Shown: positions 8,708 to 15,164, counted from the stretch's first letter. The stretch: DNA of 15,164 nucleotides from Ruixingdingia sedimenti (GCF_031432425.1 NZ_JAVKPH010000053.1:1-15164); one strand, 5' to 3'. The notes: a model not told the origin generated them from the sequence alone. Translations and numbers: made by a program.

Positions 8708-8722
8708 GCCGCGGAATGCGGC
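8708..8722 (-). other. Small stem-loop just upstream of the binding-protein ribosome site
   Basis: Arms GCCGC and GCGGC (5 bp) surround five bases and lie directly upstream of the GGGAGA ribosome-binding site of the binding-protein gene. It could tune translation or mark a processed 5' end. It is short and may be chance in GC-rich DNA. Confidence 0.25.
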
Positions 8723-8749
8723 TTTTCGTTATCCTTGTTTTCGGTCGTG

Positions 8750-8796
8750 CCGGGGCAGGGCCCCGGGGGTGCGGCCCGGCGGGGGCGCCGGGCCGC
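8750..8796 (-). terminator. Tandem GC-rich hairpins in the hyuB to binding-protein gap (terminator-like or mRNA-stabilising)
   Basis: Two perfect inverted repeats sit back to back. The first met by the transcript has 10-bp arms at 8771-8780 and 8787-8796 (GCGGCCCGGC and its complement) around a six-base loop. The second has 7-bp arms at 8750-8756 and 8760-8766 around three bases. No U-run follows, so full intrinsic termination is unlikely. A partial terminator, or a 3' stabiliser that sets the hyuAB to transporter ratio, fits better. Confidence 0.55.
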
Positions 8797-8812
8797 GGGG
8801 GCCTTCGGGTCG

Positions 8813-10609
8813 TCAGGCCCGCAGGCCGCGCAGCCGGGCGGTTTCGGCCTCGTTCACCGACATGGTGGCGGGGTCGATGACCACCCCATACTGTTCGCGC
8901 GCCGCGTCGATGGAGATGTATTCGTCCAGCACGTCGTCCAGCACCTTGGCCACCGGCCGTTCGGTCGGGCGGCCCCATCCGCCGCCGCCGGTGCTTTCGA
9001 ACAGGAACTGTTCGTCATGGCGGAAGGCATGGCCCGACAGCAGCGGGCTGGTCCAGTCGCCGTTCGGGCTCAGCCCGCCGATGACCTTGCGGCTGCCGTC
9101 GGGGTAAAGATGGCTGGACCGCTGCACCGCGCTGAACCCGCCGCCGTTCACCCCGGGGCTGCCCTGCCGGGTGCGCGAGGTTTCCATGTTCAGCTCGCCC
9201 TCGCACAGATAGCGCACCTTGAACACCGCCCCCAAGCCGCCGCGATGCTTACCCGGGCCGGCCGAATCCTGCCGCAGGTCGAAGCTTTCGTATTCGATGG
9301 GGAAGAACAGTTCGGCGGTTTCCGCCGCCATGTTCATGCAGTTGCCCAAGGGGTCCATCGTCACGTTCATGCCGTCGCTGAAGGGCGTGCCGCCCCATCC
9401 GCCGGCCGGCAGGTCGGAAAACACCTCGGCCACGCCCTTTTCGCGGTCCACCGCCGTGGACACGAACCAGTTGCATTCCGAACAGGTCGACCCGGTGACG
9501 CGTTCCGGGATCGCCTTGGCCAGGGCCTGCCAGATCGCGCTGGTGATCTTGGACGAGGCCAGCGTGGTGCAGCCGATGGTGGGCGCGGGCCAGACCGGGT
9601 TCAGCCAGCAGCCCTCGGGGATCACCAGCTTGATGGGCGCGAACATGCCCGCGTTCGAGGGTGCATGCGGCGCCAGGAAGAACTGAAGCGAATAATACGC
9701 CGCCGAGGCGGTATTGGCGTAGGGCGAGTTGATCGAGCCCTTCACGATCGGGTCGGACCCGGTGAAGTCGACGGTGATGTCCGACCCGTCGATGGTCAGC
9801 TTGACCTTGATCCTGACCGGATCGGGCGAGAAACCGTCGGTATCGGCATAATCCTCGGCCTCGTAGACGCCATCGGGGATGGTCTCGATGCTCTTGCGCA
9901 CGATGCGTTCGGTGTAGCCGATCAGTTCCTTCATCGCCAGTTGCACGGTATCGCGGCCATAGCGGTCCGCCGCCCGCGACAGTTCGGCCTCTGCGGCCTT
10001 GAGCGCGCCCAGATGCGCCTGCAGGTCGCCCTTGACGTAATGGGGCGTCCGCGTGTTGTTCATGATGATGGCGAGGAAATCCTCGTTGATCTGGTAGTGC
10101 TCATAGAGCTTGATCGGCGGCAGGCGCAGCCCCTCGGCGGCGATATGGGTGGAAAACGACATGCCCCCCGCCGCACCGCCGCCCAGATCCATCCAGTGGC
10201 CGCGGCTGACGGCAAAGCCGATCAGCGCCTCGCGGTGGAAGATCGGCATGGTGAAGGTGATGTCGTTGATATGCGTGCCGCCCTGATAGGGGTCGTTCAG
10301 CGCGATGATGTCGCCCGGTTTCAGCGTCTCGCGCGGGAACCGCCTCAGCGCGGCATCGGCGCTGAACTTCATCGCCGCCAGATGCACCGGGCAGTTCGCC
10401 GCCTGCGCCAGCAGGTTCGCATCGGCATCGTAGATCGCGTTCGAGAAATCGAGGATATCGGCGAGGATCGGCGAGAACGACGTCTTCTGCATGATCGTCG
10501 CCATCCGGTTGCAGGCGTATTCGAAGCCGTTGCGCAATACTTCGAACGTTACCGGGTCGATACGGTCGGAAATTCCCGCCAGCGTATCCTGGGTCCTGGA
10601 CATGGCCAT
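8813..10609 (-). CDS. hyuB: HyuB, hydantoinase B/oxoprolinase family subunit
   Basis: A 598-residue subunit partnering HyuA. The family includes N-methylhydantoinase (ATP-hydrolysing), 5-oxoprolinase, caprolactamase and the acetone/acetophenone carboxylases. Diagnostic stretches are LNDPYQGGTHINDITF (104-119) and RGHWMDLGGGAAGG (136-149), which hold the conserved Asp/His metal-site residues (about D106, H113, D116, H138, D141). Others are INSPYANTASAAYY, NVTMDPLGNCMN, and the late Gly-rich GGGGWGRP. The start at 10609 has AGGAG upstream, placed better than for the second ATG two codons later. It lies 12 bp after hyuA, so the two are co-translated. HyuB-family members typically carry the lactam- or ureide-opening site while HyuA activates with ATP. 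The exact substrate is not determined. Confidence 0.9.
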   Translation of the reverse strand: MAMSRTQDTLAGISDRIDPVTFEVLRNGFEYACNRMATIMQKTSFSPILADILDFSNAIYDADANLLAQAANCPVHLAAMKFSADAALRRFPRETLKPGDIIALNDPYQGGTHINDITFTMPIFHREALIGFAVSRGHWMDLGGGAAGGMSFSTHIAAEGLRLPPIKLYEHYQINEDFLAIIMNNTRTPHYVKGDLQAHLGALKAAEAELSRAADRYGRDTVQLAMKELIGYTERIVRKSIETIPDGVYEAEDYADTDGFSPDPVRIKVKLTIDGSDITVDFTGSDPIVKGSINSPYANTASAAYYSLQFFLAPHAPSNAGMFAPIKLVIPEGCWLNPVWPAPTIGCTTLASSKITSAIWQALAKAIPERVTGSTCSECNWFVSTAVDREKGVAEVFSDLPAGGWGGTPFSDGMNVTMDPLGNCMNMAAETAELFFPIEYESFDLRQDSAGPGKHRGGLGAVFKVRYLCEGELNMETSRTRQGSPGVNGGGFSAVQRSSHLYPDGSRKVIGGLSPNGDWTSPLLSGHAFRHDEQFLFESTGGGGWGRPTERPVAKVLDDVLDEYISIDAAREQYGVVIDPATMSVNEAETARLRGLRA

Positions 10610-10621
10610 TTCGGTCTCTCC

Positions 10622-12649
10622 TCAGTTCGTGATGCTGACGATCAGGTTGCCGTGCGGGTCGACATTGCCGTCGCAGCCCGGCGGCAGAACCGCGATGGAA
10701 TCGAGGTATTCGATGACGGCGGGGCCGGCGATGGTTTCGCCCGGCCGGATTTCCGCCGCGTTCTTCAATGCGGCGTCGAGCCAGTGACCGTCGAAATAGA
10801 CCTTGTGGCTGCGGTCGCCCGCGCCGTTCGCGGCGGCCTCGGCGGCGAAGCTGAACACCGGCGCCTCGGCCAGCGCGCCGGTGGCGACCACGCCGAGCGC
10901 GACGAAGGCGATGGGGAAATCGTCGGAACTGACGCCGTATTCCTGCCGGTGGGCGGTGTGGAACGCCTCGGCGATCTGCGGCAGATGCGCGGGCGTCAGG
11001 GTGCCGTGGGGGATGTCCACGTCCACCTCGTAGGTCTGGCCGACATAGCGCATTTCCGCGGTGCGCCGGATCGCGACCTGCGCCGCCGGAACGCCGTCGC
11101 GGATCAGCCGTTCGCGCGCCTTGGCCTCGATCTCGCCATAGATCCGGTTCAGGTCCTCGACCCGGACCGAACCCAGATCGGCATAGTGGAAGGCCTCGAT
11201 GTCATGGCGCACGTTCATCGCCGTGGCCCCGAAGGCCGAGGCGACGCCGGCCTGGCCGGGGATCACCACCTTGGGGATGTTCATCGCCTGCGCGACGAAA
11301 CAGGCATGCATCGGCCCTGCGCCGCCGAAACTGGCCAGCACGAAATCGCGCGGGTCGCGGGCACGGGCGACCACGACGCCCTTCACCGCCTGCGCCATCG
11401 TCTCGCAGGAAATGCGGATCATGCCTTCGGCGGTCTGCAACCGCGTGAGGCCGATCTTCGCCGCCAGCCCGTCGATGGCCCTTTCCGCCGCCGCCACATC
11501 CAGCGCGAACTTGTTCGACAGCGTGGGGTCGAGCCGGCCGAGCACCAGATTGGCGTCGGTGATCGTCGGTTCGGTGCCGCCGCGGCCATAGCAGGCCGGC
11601 CCCGGTTCCGACCCCGCGCTGCGCGGGCCGACGCGGAGCGATCCGCCCTCGTCCACCCAGCCGATGGAGCCGCCGCCCGCGCCGACCGAATGGATGTCGA
11701 GCATCGGCACGCTGACCGGCACTTCCCATTCCAGTTCATAGTTGCGCGTGATCAGGCCGCGGCCGTCCTCGACGATCGAGGCGTCGAAGCTGGTGCCGCC
11801 GACATCGGTGTGGATGATATTGGCGAAATCCGTGGTCCGGCTGAGGTAGGACGCATAGGCGACCCCGCCCGCGGGGCCGGATTCGATCAGTTCCTCGGGC
11901 CGTTCCTTGGCGTTTTCGGCGCCCATCACGCCGCCGTTGCTTTTCAGGATCAACAGCGTGCCGGCAAAGCCGCGGGCGTCCAGCGCCTCGCGCAGGCGGT
12001 CGAAATAGCTGGTCATCACCGGCATCAGGCAGGCGCGGATCGCGGTGGTGACGAAACGGGGATGTTCGCGGAAGATCGGCCGCGTTTCCGACGAGATGAC
12101 GATATGCGCATCGGGCACGTGCCGGCGCAGGATCTCGCGCATTTCCTCTTCGTGCTGCGGGTTCACATAGGCATTGATGAAGCCGATGCCGATGGACTGG
12201 ATGCCGCGCGCGGCGATGGTTTCGGCGATGCGGTTCGCATCATCGGCGTTCAGCGGCCGGCGCGGCACGCCGGAAACGGCCATGCGTTCGTCGATGGCGA
12301 AACGGTTGCGGCGGCGGATCAGCGGTTCCGGCTTGGTCTGGTAGGGATCGTAGAGCGCCTTGCGGTGCTGGCGGCCGATCTCGATGGTGTCGCGGAAGCC
12401 TTCGGTGGTGATGAAGGCGGCATCGGGAAAGTTCCGCTCGATCAGCGCGTTCGTCGCGGTGGTGGTGCCGTGCATCAGCAGCGAGACCTGATCGAAGGGG
12501 ATCCCTGCGGCCTCGATGGACTGGAGCACCCCGCGCGAACGGTCGTCCTTCGTCGTCAATACTTTAGCTGTTCTGTAGTTTTTATTCTCTTCGTTCCAGG
12601 CGAAAAGGTCGGTGAATGTACCCCCGACGTCAATCCCTACGCGCCACAT
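10622..12649 (-). CDS. hyuA: HyuA, ATP-dependent hydantoinase A/oxoprolinase family subunit
   Basis: A 675-residue ATP-using subunit with an ASKHA-type fold. Motifs in order: DVGGTFTD (7-14) phosphate loop, HGTTTATNALIER (60-72), TTEGFRD (81-87), SNGG (237-240) and ESGPAGG (256-262), a second TDVGGTSFD (281-289), then GPRSAGSEPGPACYGRGG (341-358) and SFGGAGPMHA (440-449), all family hallmarks. In N-methylhydantoinase and relatives this subunit phosphorylates the amide or enol oxygen so that the ring can be opened. The ATG at 12649 follows AGGGA by seven bases. It is the first gene of the long minus-strand operon and faces the regulator gene. Codons 22-31 use AGA, ACA, GTA, TTG and AAA, rare in the surrounding genes. 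The call could equally be caprolactamase- or carboxylase-like; the family is sure, the substrate is not. Confidence 0.92.
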   Translation of the reverse strand: MWRVGIDVGGTFTDLFAWNEENKNYRTAKVLTTKDDRSRGVLQSIEAAGIPFDQVSLLMHGTTTATNALIERNFPDAAFITTEGFRDTIEIGRQHRKALYDPYQTKPEPLIRRRNRFAIDERMAVSGVPRRPLNADDANRIAETIAARGIQSIGIGFINAYVNPQHEEEMREILRRHVPDAHIVISSETRPIFREHPRFVTTAIRACLMPVMTSYFDRLREALDARGFAGTLLILKSNGGVMGAENAKERPEELIESGPAGGVAYASYLSRTTDFANIIHTDVGGTSFDASIVEDGRGLITRNYELEWEVPVSVPMLDIHSVGAGGGSIGWVDEGGSLRVGPRSAGSEPGPACYGRGGTEPTITDANLVLGRLDPTLSNKFALDVAAAERAIDGLAAKIGLTRLQTAEGMIRISCETMAQAVKGVVVARARDPRDFVLASFGGAGPMHACFVAQAMNIPKVVIPGQAGVASAFGATAMNVRHDIEAFHYADLGSVRVEDLNRIYGEIEAKARERLIRDGVPAAQVAIRRTAEMRYVGQTYEVDVDIPHGTLTPAHLPQIAEAFHTAHRQEYGVSSDDFPIAFVALGVVATGALAEAPVFSFAAEAAANGAGDRSHKVYFDGHWLDAALKNAAEIRPGETIAGPAVIEYLDSIAVLPPGCDGNVDPHGNLIVSITN

Positions 12650-12823
12650 GCGGACATCCCTCTGTTGGTATGAATCGTTTTATTGCTGCGCGCTCGGGTG
12701 GCGCGGCCTGATCGTCAAGAGACGGCTGGAGCGAAAATATGTCAAGTTATTTTGTTGAATTTTTTTGGACTGACACGACCGGCGGCCCGTGGCAGATAGG
12801 GGAACGGCAAGACGGGTGAGGCA
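12650..12823. promoter_or_regulatory. Divergent control region between hyuA and the MerR-XRE-cupin regulator
   Basis: This 174-bp non-coding region contains an AT-rich tract (about 12731-12769) unlike its GC-rich surroundings. On the minus strand an exact TTGACA lies at 12740-12745, but no good -10 follows at 16-18 bp. On the plus strand CTGACA (12770-12775) is 17 bp from CAGATA (12793-12798), a weak promoter candidate for the regulator. GTCAAG occurs as a direct repeat at 12714-12719 and 12741-12746, and TGTCA (12740-12744) faces TGACA (12771-12775). These are candidate operator half-sites for the regulator, by inference only. Confidence 0.5.
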
Positions 12824-13657
12824 ATGGGCACGGCTGATGACGAAAACGGCGGCAATGGAACGCGGGTTCTCAGGATCTCGGATCTGAGCCGCCTGACGGG
12901 CATCCCGGTCAGCACATTGCGCTACTGGTGCGACCAGAACCTGCTGACCCCGCATGTCACGCCCACCGGCCACCGCCAGTTCGAACAGCGCCATGTGGCC
13001 GAGGCGCTGAACATCCAGCGGCTGCGCAAGGTGCAGGGGCTGAGCATCACCGCCGTCAAATCCGCCATGCCCGCGCCGCCGCCCGCCGCGCCCGAACCGG
13101 CCGAGGGCGGCAATACCGTGGGCGAACATCTGCGCCGGCTGCGGCTGGCGGCCAAGCTGACGCTGCGCGAACTGTCGCAGCGCACGGGCATCGACCAATC
13201 CGTCCTCGCCTCGATCGAACGGACGTCGCTCGGCGTCAGCATCCCGCAGGCGAAGGAACTGGCGCGCTATTTCGGCCTGACGCTGACCGACCTGATGGCC
13301 GACGCCGCCGAACAGTCGCAGCGCCCGGTGCTGACGCCGGCCTCGGGCGGGCCGTTGCAGCCGACGCTCGGGTCCGGCCTGCGGATCGAGCAGATGGCCT
13401 CGGGGCGCGGGATGATGGATTGCCAGCGGTGGTTCATCGAACCGGGCATCAACAGCCACGGCGCCTACGACCATGACGGCGAGGAATTCATCTATGTCCT
13501 CTTCGGCCAGCTGTCGATCACCATCGAGGGCGAGGAACCCCATCTGCTGCGCCAGGGCGAGAGCATCTATTTCCGCAGCAGCCTGAAACACGCCTGGTCG
13601 AACCCGGGCCGGACGACCACCGTGCTGTTGTGGGTCAACACGCCGCCGACCTTCTGA
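12824..13657 (+). CDS. Three-domain transcriptional regulator: MerR HTH, XRE HTH, cupin
   Basis: This 277-residue protein joins two DNA-binding modules and a ligand barrel. A MerR-type winged helix covers about 14-81 (VLRISDLSRLTGIPVSTLRYW, then TPTGHRQF). A Pro/Ala linker follows at 83-95. An XRE/Cro-type helix-turn-helix covers about 99-158 (LTLRELSQRTGIDQSVLASIE). A cupin covers about 196-273, with His212, His217, Glu221 and His256 in positions that could bind metal or a small ligand. XRE-cupin regulators commonly sense small catabolites; a MerR module ahead of one is unusual. The ATG is the only sensible start, with GGGTGAGG just before it. The gene is divergent from hyuA and likely controls that operon and itself. 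The stop lies inside the first copy of a 14-bp tandem repeat. Confidence 0.9.
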   Translation: MGTADDENGGNGTRVLRISDLSRLTGIPVSTLRYWCDQNLLTPHVTPTGHRQFEQRHVAEALNIQRLRKVQGLSITAVKSAMPAPPPAAPEPAEGGNTVGEHLRRLRLAAKLTLRELSQRTGIDQSVLASIERTSLGVSIPQAKELARYFGLTLTDLMADAAEQSQRPVLTPASGGPLQPTLGSGLRIEQMASGRGMMDCQRWFIEPGINSHGAYDHDGEEFIYVLFGQLSITIEGEEPHLLRQGESIYFRSSLKHAWSNPGRTTTVLLWVNTPPTF

Positions 13658-13671
13658 CGCCGACCTTCTGA
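13644..13671. repeat. 14-bp perfect tandem duplication at the regulator stop codon
   Basis: CGCCGACCTTCTGA occurs twice without interruption (13644-13657 and 13658-13671). The first copy encodes the last residues and TGA stop of the regulator; the second lies just after. The unit is not a multiple of three, but the protein is unaffected because the first stop is kept. It looks like a recent slipped-strand duplication. Confidence 0.9.
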
Positions 13672-13695
13672 TGGCGGGCCGGGGCAGGGGGCCGG

Positions 13696-14922
13696 TCAGC
13701 CCTGCGGGCCGGCGACGACGCCCCGGTCGTGCAGCCGGGCGATTTCGGTGGCCGAAAGGTGCAGCACCTCGGCCAGAACCTCTTCGGTATGTTCGCCAAG
13801 CCGCGGGGCGCGGGCGGCCGGGGCGCGGTCCAGCGCGGGAAAGCTCGCGGGGGCGCCGGCGGTGGGGTATTCCTGCCCCGAGGGGTGGCGCTGCGGCGCA
13901 AAGACCGGGTTGCCGGCGATGAAGCCCGGCTCGGCCCCGATGGCCTCGGGCAGGGTGCGATAGGTTTCCCAGCAGATGCCATTGGCATCCAGCAGCGCGG
14001 CAAGGTCGGCCCGTGTCATCCGCCCCACCGCCGCCTGCACCAGATCGAACAGCCGCGCGCGATGGGTATAGCGCGCGCCCTCCTGCCCGAAGGACAGGCC
14101 CAGTTCGGATTCCAGCGCCGCGACCTCGGGGCCGATGGCGAAGGTCTCGACGATGGCGGCCCATTGCCGGGCGGTGATGCCGACCATGATGATCCGCTGG
14201 CCGTCACGGGTGCGGAAATCGCGCCCGAAGGCACCGAAAAGGTCATTGCCCACCCGCCCCCGCGCCGGGCCGCCACCCGTGACCTCTGCGATCTGGCCCA
14301 GATGGCCGAGCGTGGTGGCCGCGATATCGACCAGCGGCACCCGCACCTCGCCCCCCGCGCCGGTGGCCCGGCGGCGGCGTTCGGCGGCCAGCAGCGCGAA
14401 GGCCGTATAGGCCCCGGTGATCAGGTCCCATGCGGGCAGGACATGGTTCACCGGCCGGTCGGGCGGCAGATCGGCGGGGCCGGTCAACAGCGGCAGACCG
14501 GTGATCGCATTCACCGTATAGTCCACCGCATTGCGCCCGCTGGCCCATCCCATCACCCGCGCGGTGATCAGGTCGGGCCGGTGCACGGCCAGCCGGTCGT
14601 GCGACAGGAATCCCGCGGCGGGAAAATTGGTCACGAACAACCCGGCCTCGTCGCCCGGCGCGGTGATCAGCCGCACCGCCAGTTCGCGCCCCGCGGGGGC
14701 GGACAGGTCGATGGCGATGGATTTCTTGCCCTTGTTCAGCCCCTCCCAGAAGAGGCTCTGCCCCGCGCCATCCACCGGCCAGCGCCGCGCGTCGAGCCCG
14801 CCGCCGATGGCGTCGAAGCGGATCACCTCTGCCCCCAGTTCCAGCAGATGCTGCCCGCAGACCGGCCCGGCGACGAAGGACGCCCCCTCGATGACCCGCA
14901 TGCCGCCGAGAATGTCATACAT
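13696..14922 (-). CDS. CoA transferase family III (CaiB/BaiF), mesaconyl-CoA C1-C4 CoA transferase-like
   Basis: A 408-residue cytoplasmic enzyme. The start at 14922 has AAGGAG seven bases upstream; a longer open frame continues through the promoter and is not used. Family III features: the N-terminal nucleotide-like fold (GMRVIEGASFVAGPVCGQHL, 7-26), NKGKKSIAIDL (63-73), the candidate catalytic Asp134 in NAVDYTVNAITGLP, and the C-terminal RLGEHTEEVL (374-383). GGGLDARRWPV (40-50), VNHVLPAWDLITG (158-170) and FGAFGRDF (229-236) resemble, from memory, the Chloroflexus mesaconyl-C1-CoA to C4-CoA isomerase (Mct) of the 3-hydroxypropionate bicycle. If so, it moves CoA between the two carboxyls of mesaconate without an external acceptor. 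It converges on the regulator gene with a 38-bp gap. A role in the hyu pathway is not evident; it may serve mesaconate or itaconate-type dicarboxylate use. The family call is firm, the specific reaction moderate. Confidence 0.85.
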   Translation of the reverse strand: MYDILGGMRVIEGASFVAGPVCGQHLLELGAEVIRFDAIGGGLDARRWPVDGAGQSLFWEGLNKGKKSIAIDLSAPAGRELAVRLITAPGDEAGLFVTNFPAAGFLSHDRLAVHRPDLITARVMGWASGRNAVDYTVNAITGLPLLTGPADLPPDRPVNHVLPAWDLITGAYTAFALLAAERRRRATGAGGEVRVPLVDIAATTLGHLGQIAEVTGGGPARGRVGNDLFGAFGRDFRTRDGQRIIMVGITARQWAAIVETFAIGPEVAALESELGLSFGQEGARYTHRARLFDLVQAAVGRMTRADLAALLDANGICWETYRTLPEAIGAEPGFIAGNPVFAPQRHPSGQEYPTAGAPASFPALDRAPAARAPRLGEHTEEVLAEVLHLSATEIARLHDRGVVAGPQG

Positions 14923-15004
14923 TGCCTGTCTCCTTGCGGCTGGTGCGGTGCTGTTCCGGCCCTCGGGGCCGCTGGCGCAGGGGGCGGGGGCCGGGATCGC
15001 CCCC

Positions 15005-15033
15005 CTGTTACCGACGGCGCGCATATTTTGCAA
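15005..15033 (-). promoter_or_regulatory. Candidate promoter of the CoA transferase gene
   Basis: On the minus strand TTGCAA (15028-15033) is separated by 17 bases from TAACAG (15005-15010). It would start transcription near 14998, giving a leader of about 75 bases. Both hexamers are imperfect, but the spacing is ideal and the -35 falls inside a palindrome. Confidence 0.4.
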
Positions 15034-15053
15034 TGCAGAATTTGGTTCTGCAT
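15025..15053. promoter_or_regulatory. Overlapping palindromes, likely repressor operator (IclR/GntR-like spacing)
   Basis: ATGCAGAA (15033-15040) and TTCTGCAT (15046-15053) are perfect 8-bp inverted arms around five bases. Overlapping this, ATTTTGCA (15025-15032) and TGCAGAAT (15034-15041) form a near-perfect palindrome around one base, seven of eight pairs matching. Three TTCTGCA-like half-sites thus cover the candidate -35. The binding protein is not in the window. Confidence 0.6.
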
Positions 15054-15164
15054 GACGTACCGCCGCCCGCCCCCCGCAGGAAACCCGATCCCCGCGCATT
15101 CTGCCCTGCGGAAGCTTGGCCTCCCCGCCGTTCCGCGATACCCTCGCCCCGCAACCACAACAGG

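Larger units (their letters stand above)
14923..15164. other. Non-coding right-hand end of window
   Basis: No supported gene lies here. Apart from the CoA transferase ribosome site, promoter candidate and palindromes, I see GC-rich sequence. TTGGCC (15116-15121) with GATACC (15137-15142) on the plus strand could be part of a promoter for a divergent gene beyond the edge, but the 15-base spacing is short. Confidence 0.4.

Noticed and set aside
8735..12673. Very long plus-strand open frame (about 1300 codons) opposite hyuA and hyuB.
   Set aside because: It is antisense to two genes with clear family motifs and gives a low-complexity His/Arg/Gly/Asp-rich translation. It is an effect of third-position G/C bias that removes stops on the opposite strand.
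12680..12707. Hairpin GCTGCGC/GCGCGGC in the hyuA leader as a riboswitch or attenuator.
   Set aside because: The stem needs a wobble pair on one strand and is mismatched on the hyuA mRNA strand, and no riboswitch-like conserved core is seen.
12713..12745. Complete sigma-70 promoter for hyuA using TTGACA at 12740-12745 or TTGACG at 12713-12718.
   Set aside because: No acceptable -10 element lies 16-20 bp downstream of either, so only a control region is annotated.
13658..13695. Bidirectional terminator between the convergent regulator and CoA transferase genes.
   Set aside because: The gap is GC-rich with no clean stem and no T-run on either strand.
12680..14164. Minus-strand open frame of 494 codons under the regulator.
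   Set aside because: It crosses from CoA transferase sequence in a wrong frame into the antisense of the regulator; no coherent domain.
14923..15158. N-terminal extension of the CoA transferase or a separate small minus-strand gene.
   Set aside because: It would run through the palindromes and promoter candidate, while the ATG at 14922 has a strong AAGGAG and matches the family start.

Overview
The window is GC-rich, coding-dense DNA with strong third-position G/C bias. Gene content and style suggest an alphaproteobacterium, probably of the Rhodobacteraceae/Paracoccaceae group: fused FAD/GcvT dehydrogenase, Tat-type amide/branched-chain-class binding protein, HyuA/HyuB pair, and a mesaconyl-CoA-type CoA transferase. 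The taxonomy is inference from content and codon style; no marker gene is present. I see no tRNA, rRNA, insertion sequence or CRISPR array.

Layout. Ten genes lie head to tail on the minus strand from about 12649 down to the left edge, with mostly tiny gaps or overlaps, like one long operon. In transcription order they are hyuA and hyuB (ATP-dependent N-methylhydantoinase/5-oxoprolinase-type pair), a complete ABC importer of the branched-chain amino acid/amide class (Tat-secreted binding protein, LivH, LivM, LivG, LivF), an MFS transporter, a dimethylglycine/sarcosine dehydrogenase-like FAD/GcvT fusion, and the 5' end of folD, which is cut by the window edge. Two stacked GC-rich hairpins sit between hyuB and the binding-protein gene, the only sizeable gap in the operon.

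A divergent plus-strand gene at 12824 encodes an unusual three-part regulator (MerR-type helix-turn-helix, XRE-type helix-turn-helix, cupin). It faces hyuA across a 174-bp, locally AT-rich intergenic region and is the natural candidate controller of the operon. Converging on it from the right is a minus-strand CoA transferase family III gene that resembles mesaconyl-CoA C1-C4 CoA transferase (2-methylfumaryl-CoA isomerase). Its upstream region carries overlapping palindromes laid over a plausible promoter.

Working model (inference). A small N-containing compound, possibly a cyclic amide or ureide such as N-methylhydantoin, is imported by the ABC system and opened by HyuAB. An N-methylated product such as sarcosine is then oxidised by the FAD/GcvT protein, with the methyl carbon passed to tetrahydrofolate. 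FolD would oxidise the resulting 5,10-methylene-THF, yielding NAD(P)H and formyl-THF. The amidase that would link HyuAB to sarcosine is not in the window, so the substrate is unproven. The CoA transferase may be an unrelated neighbour.
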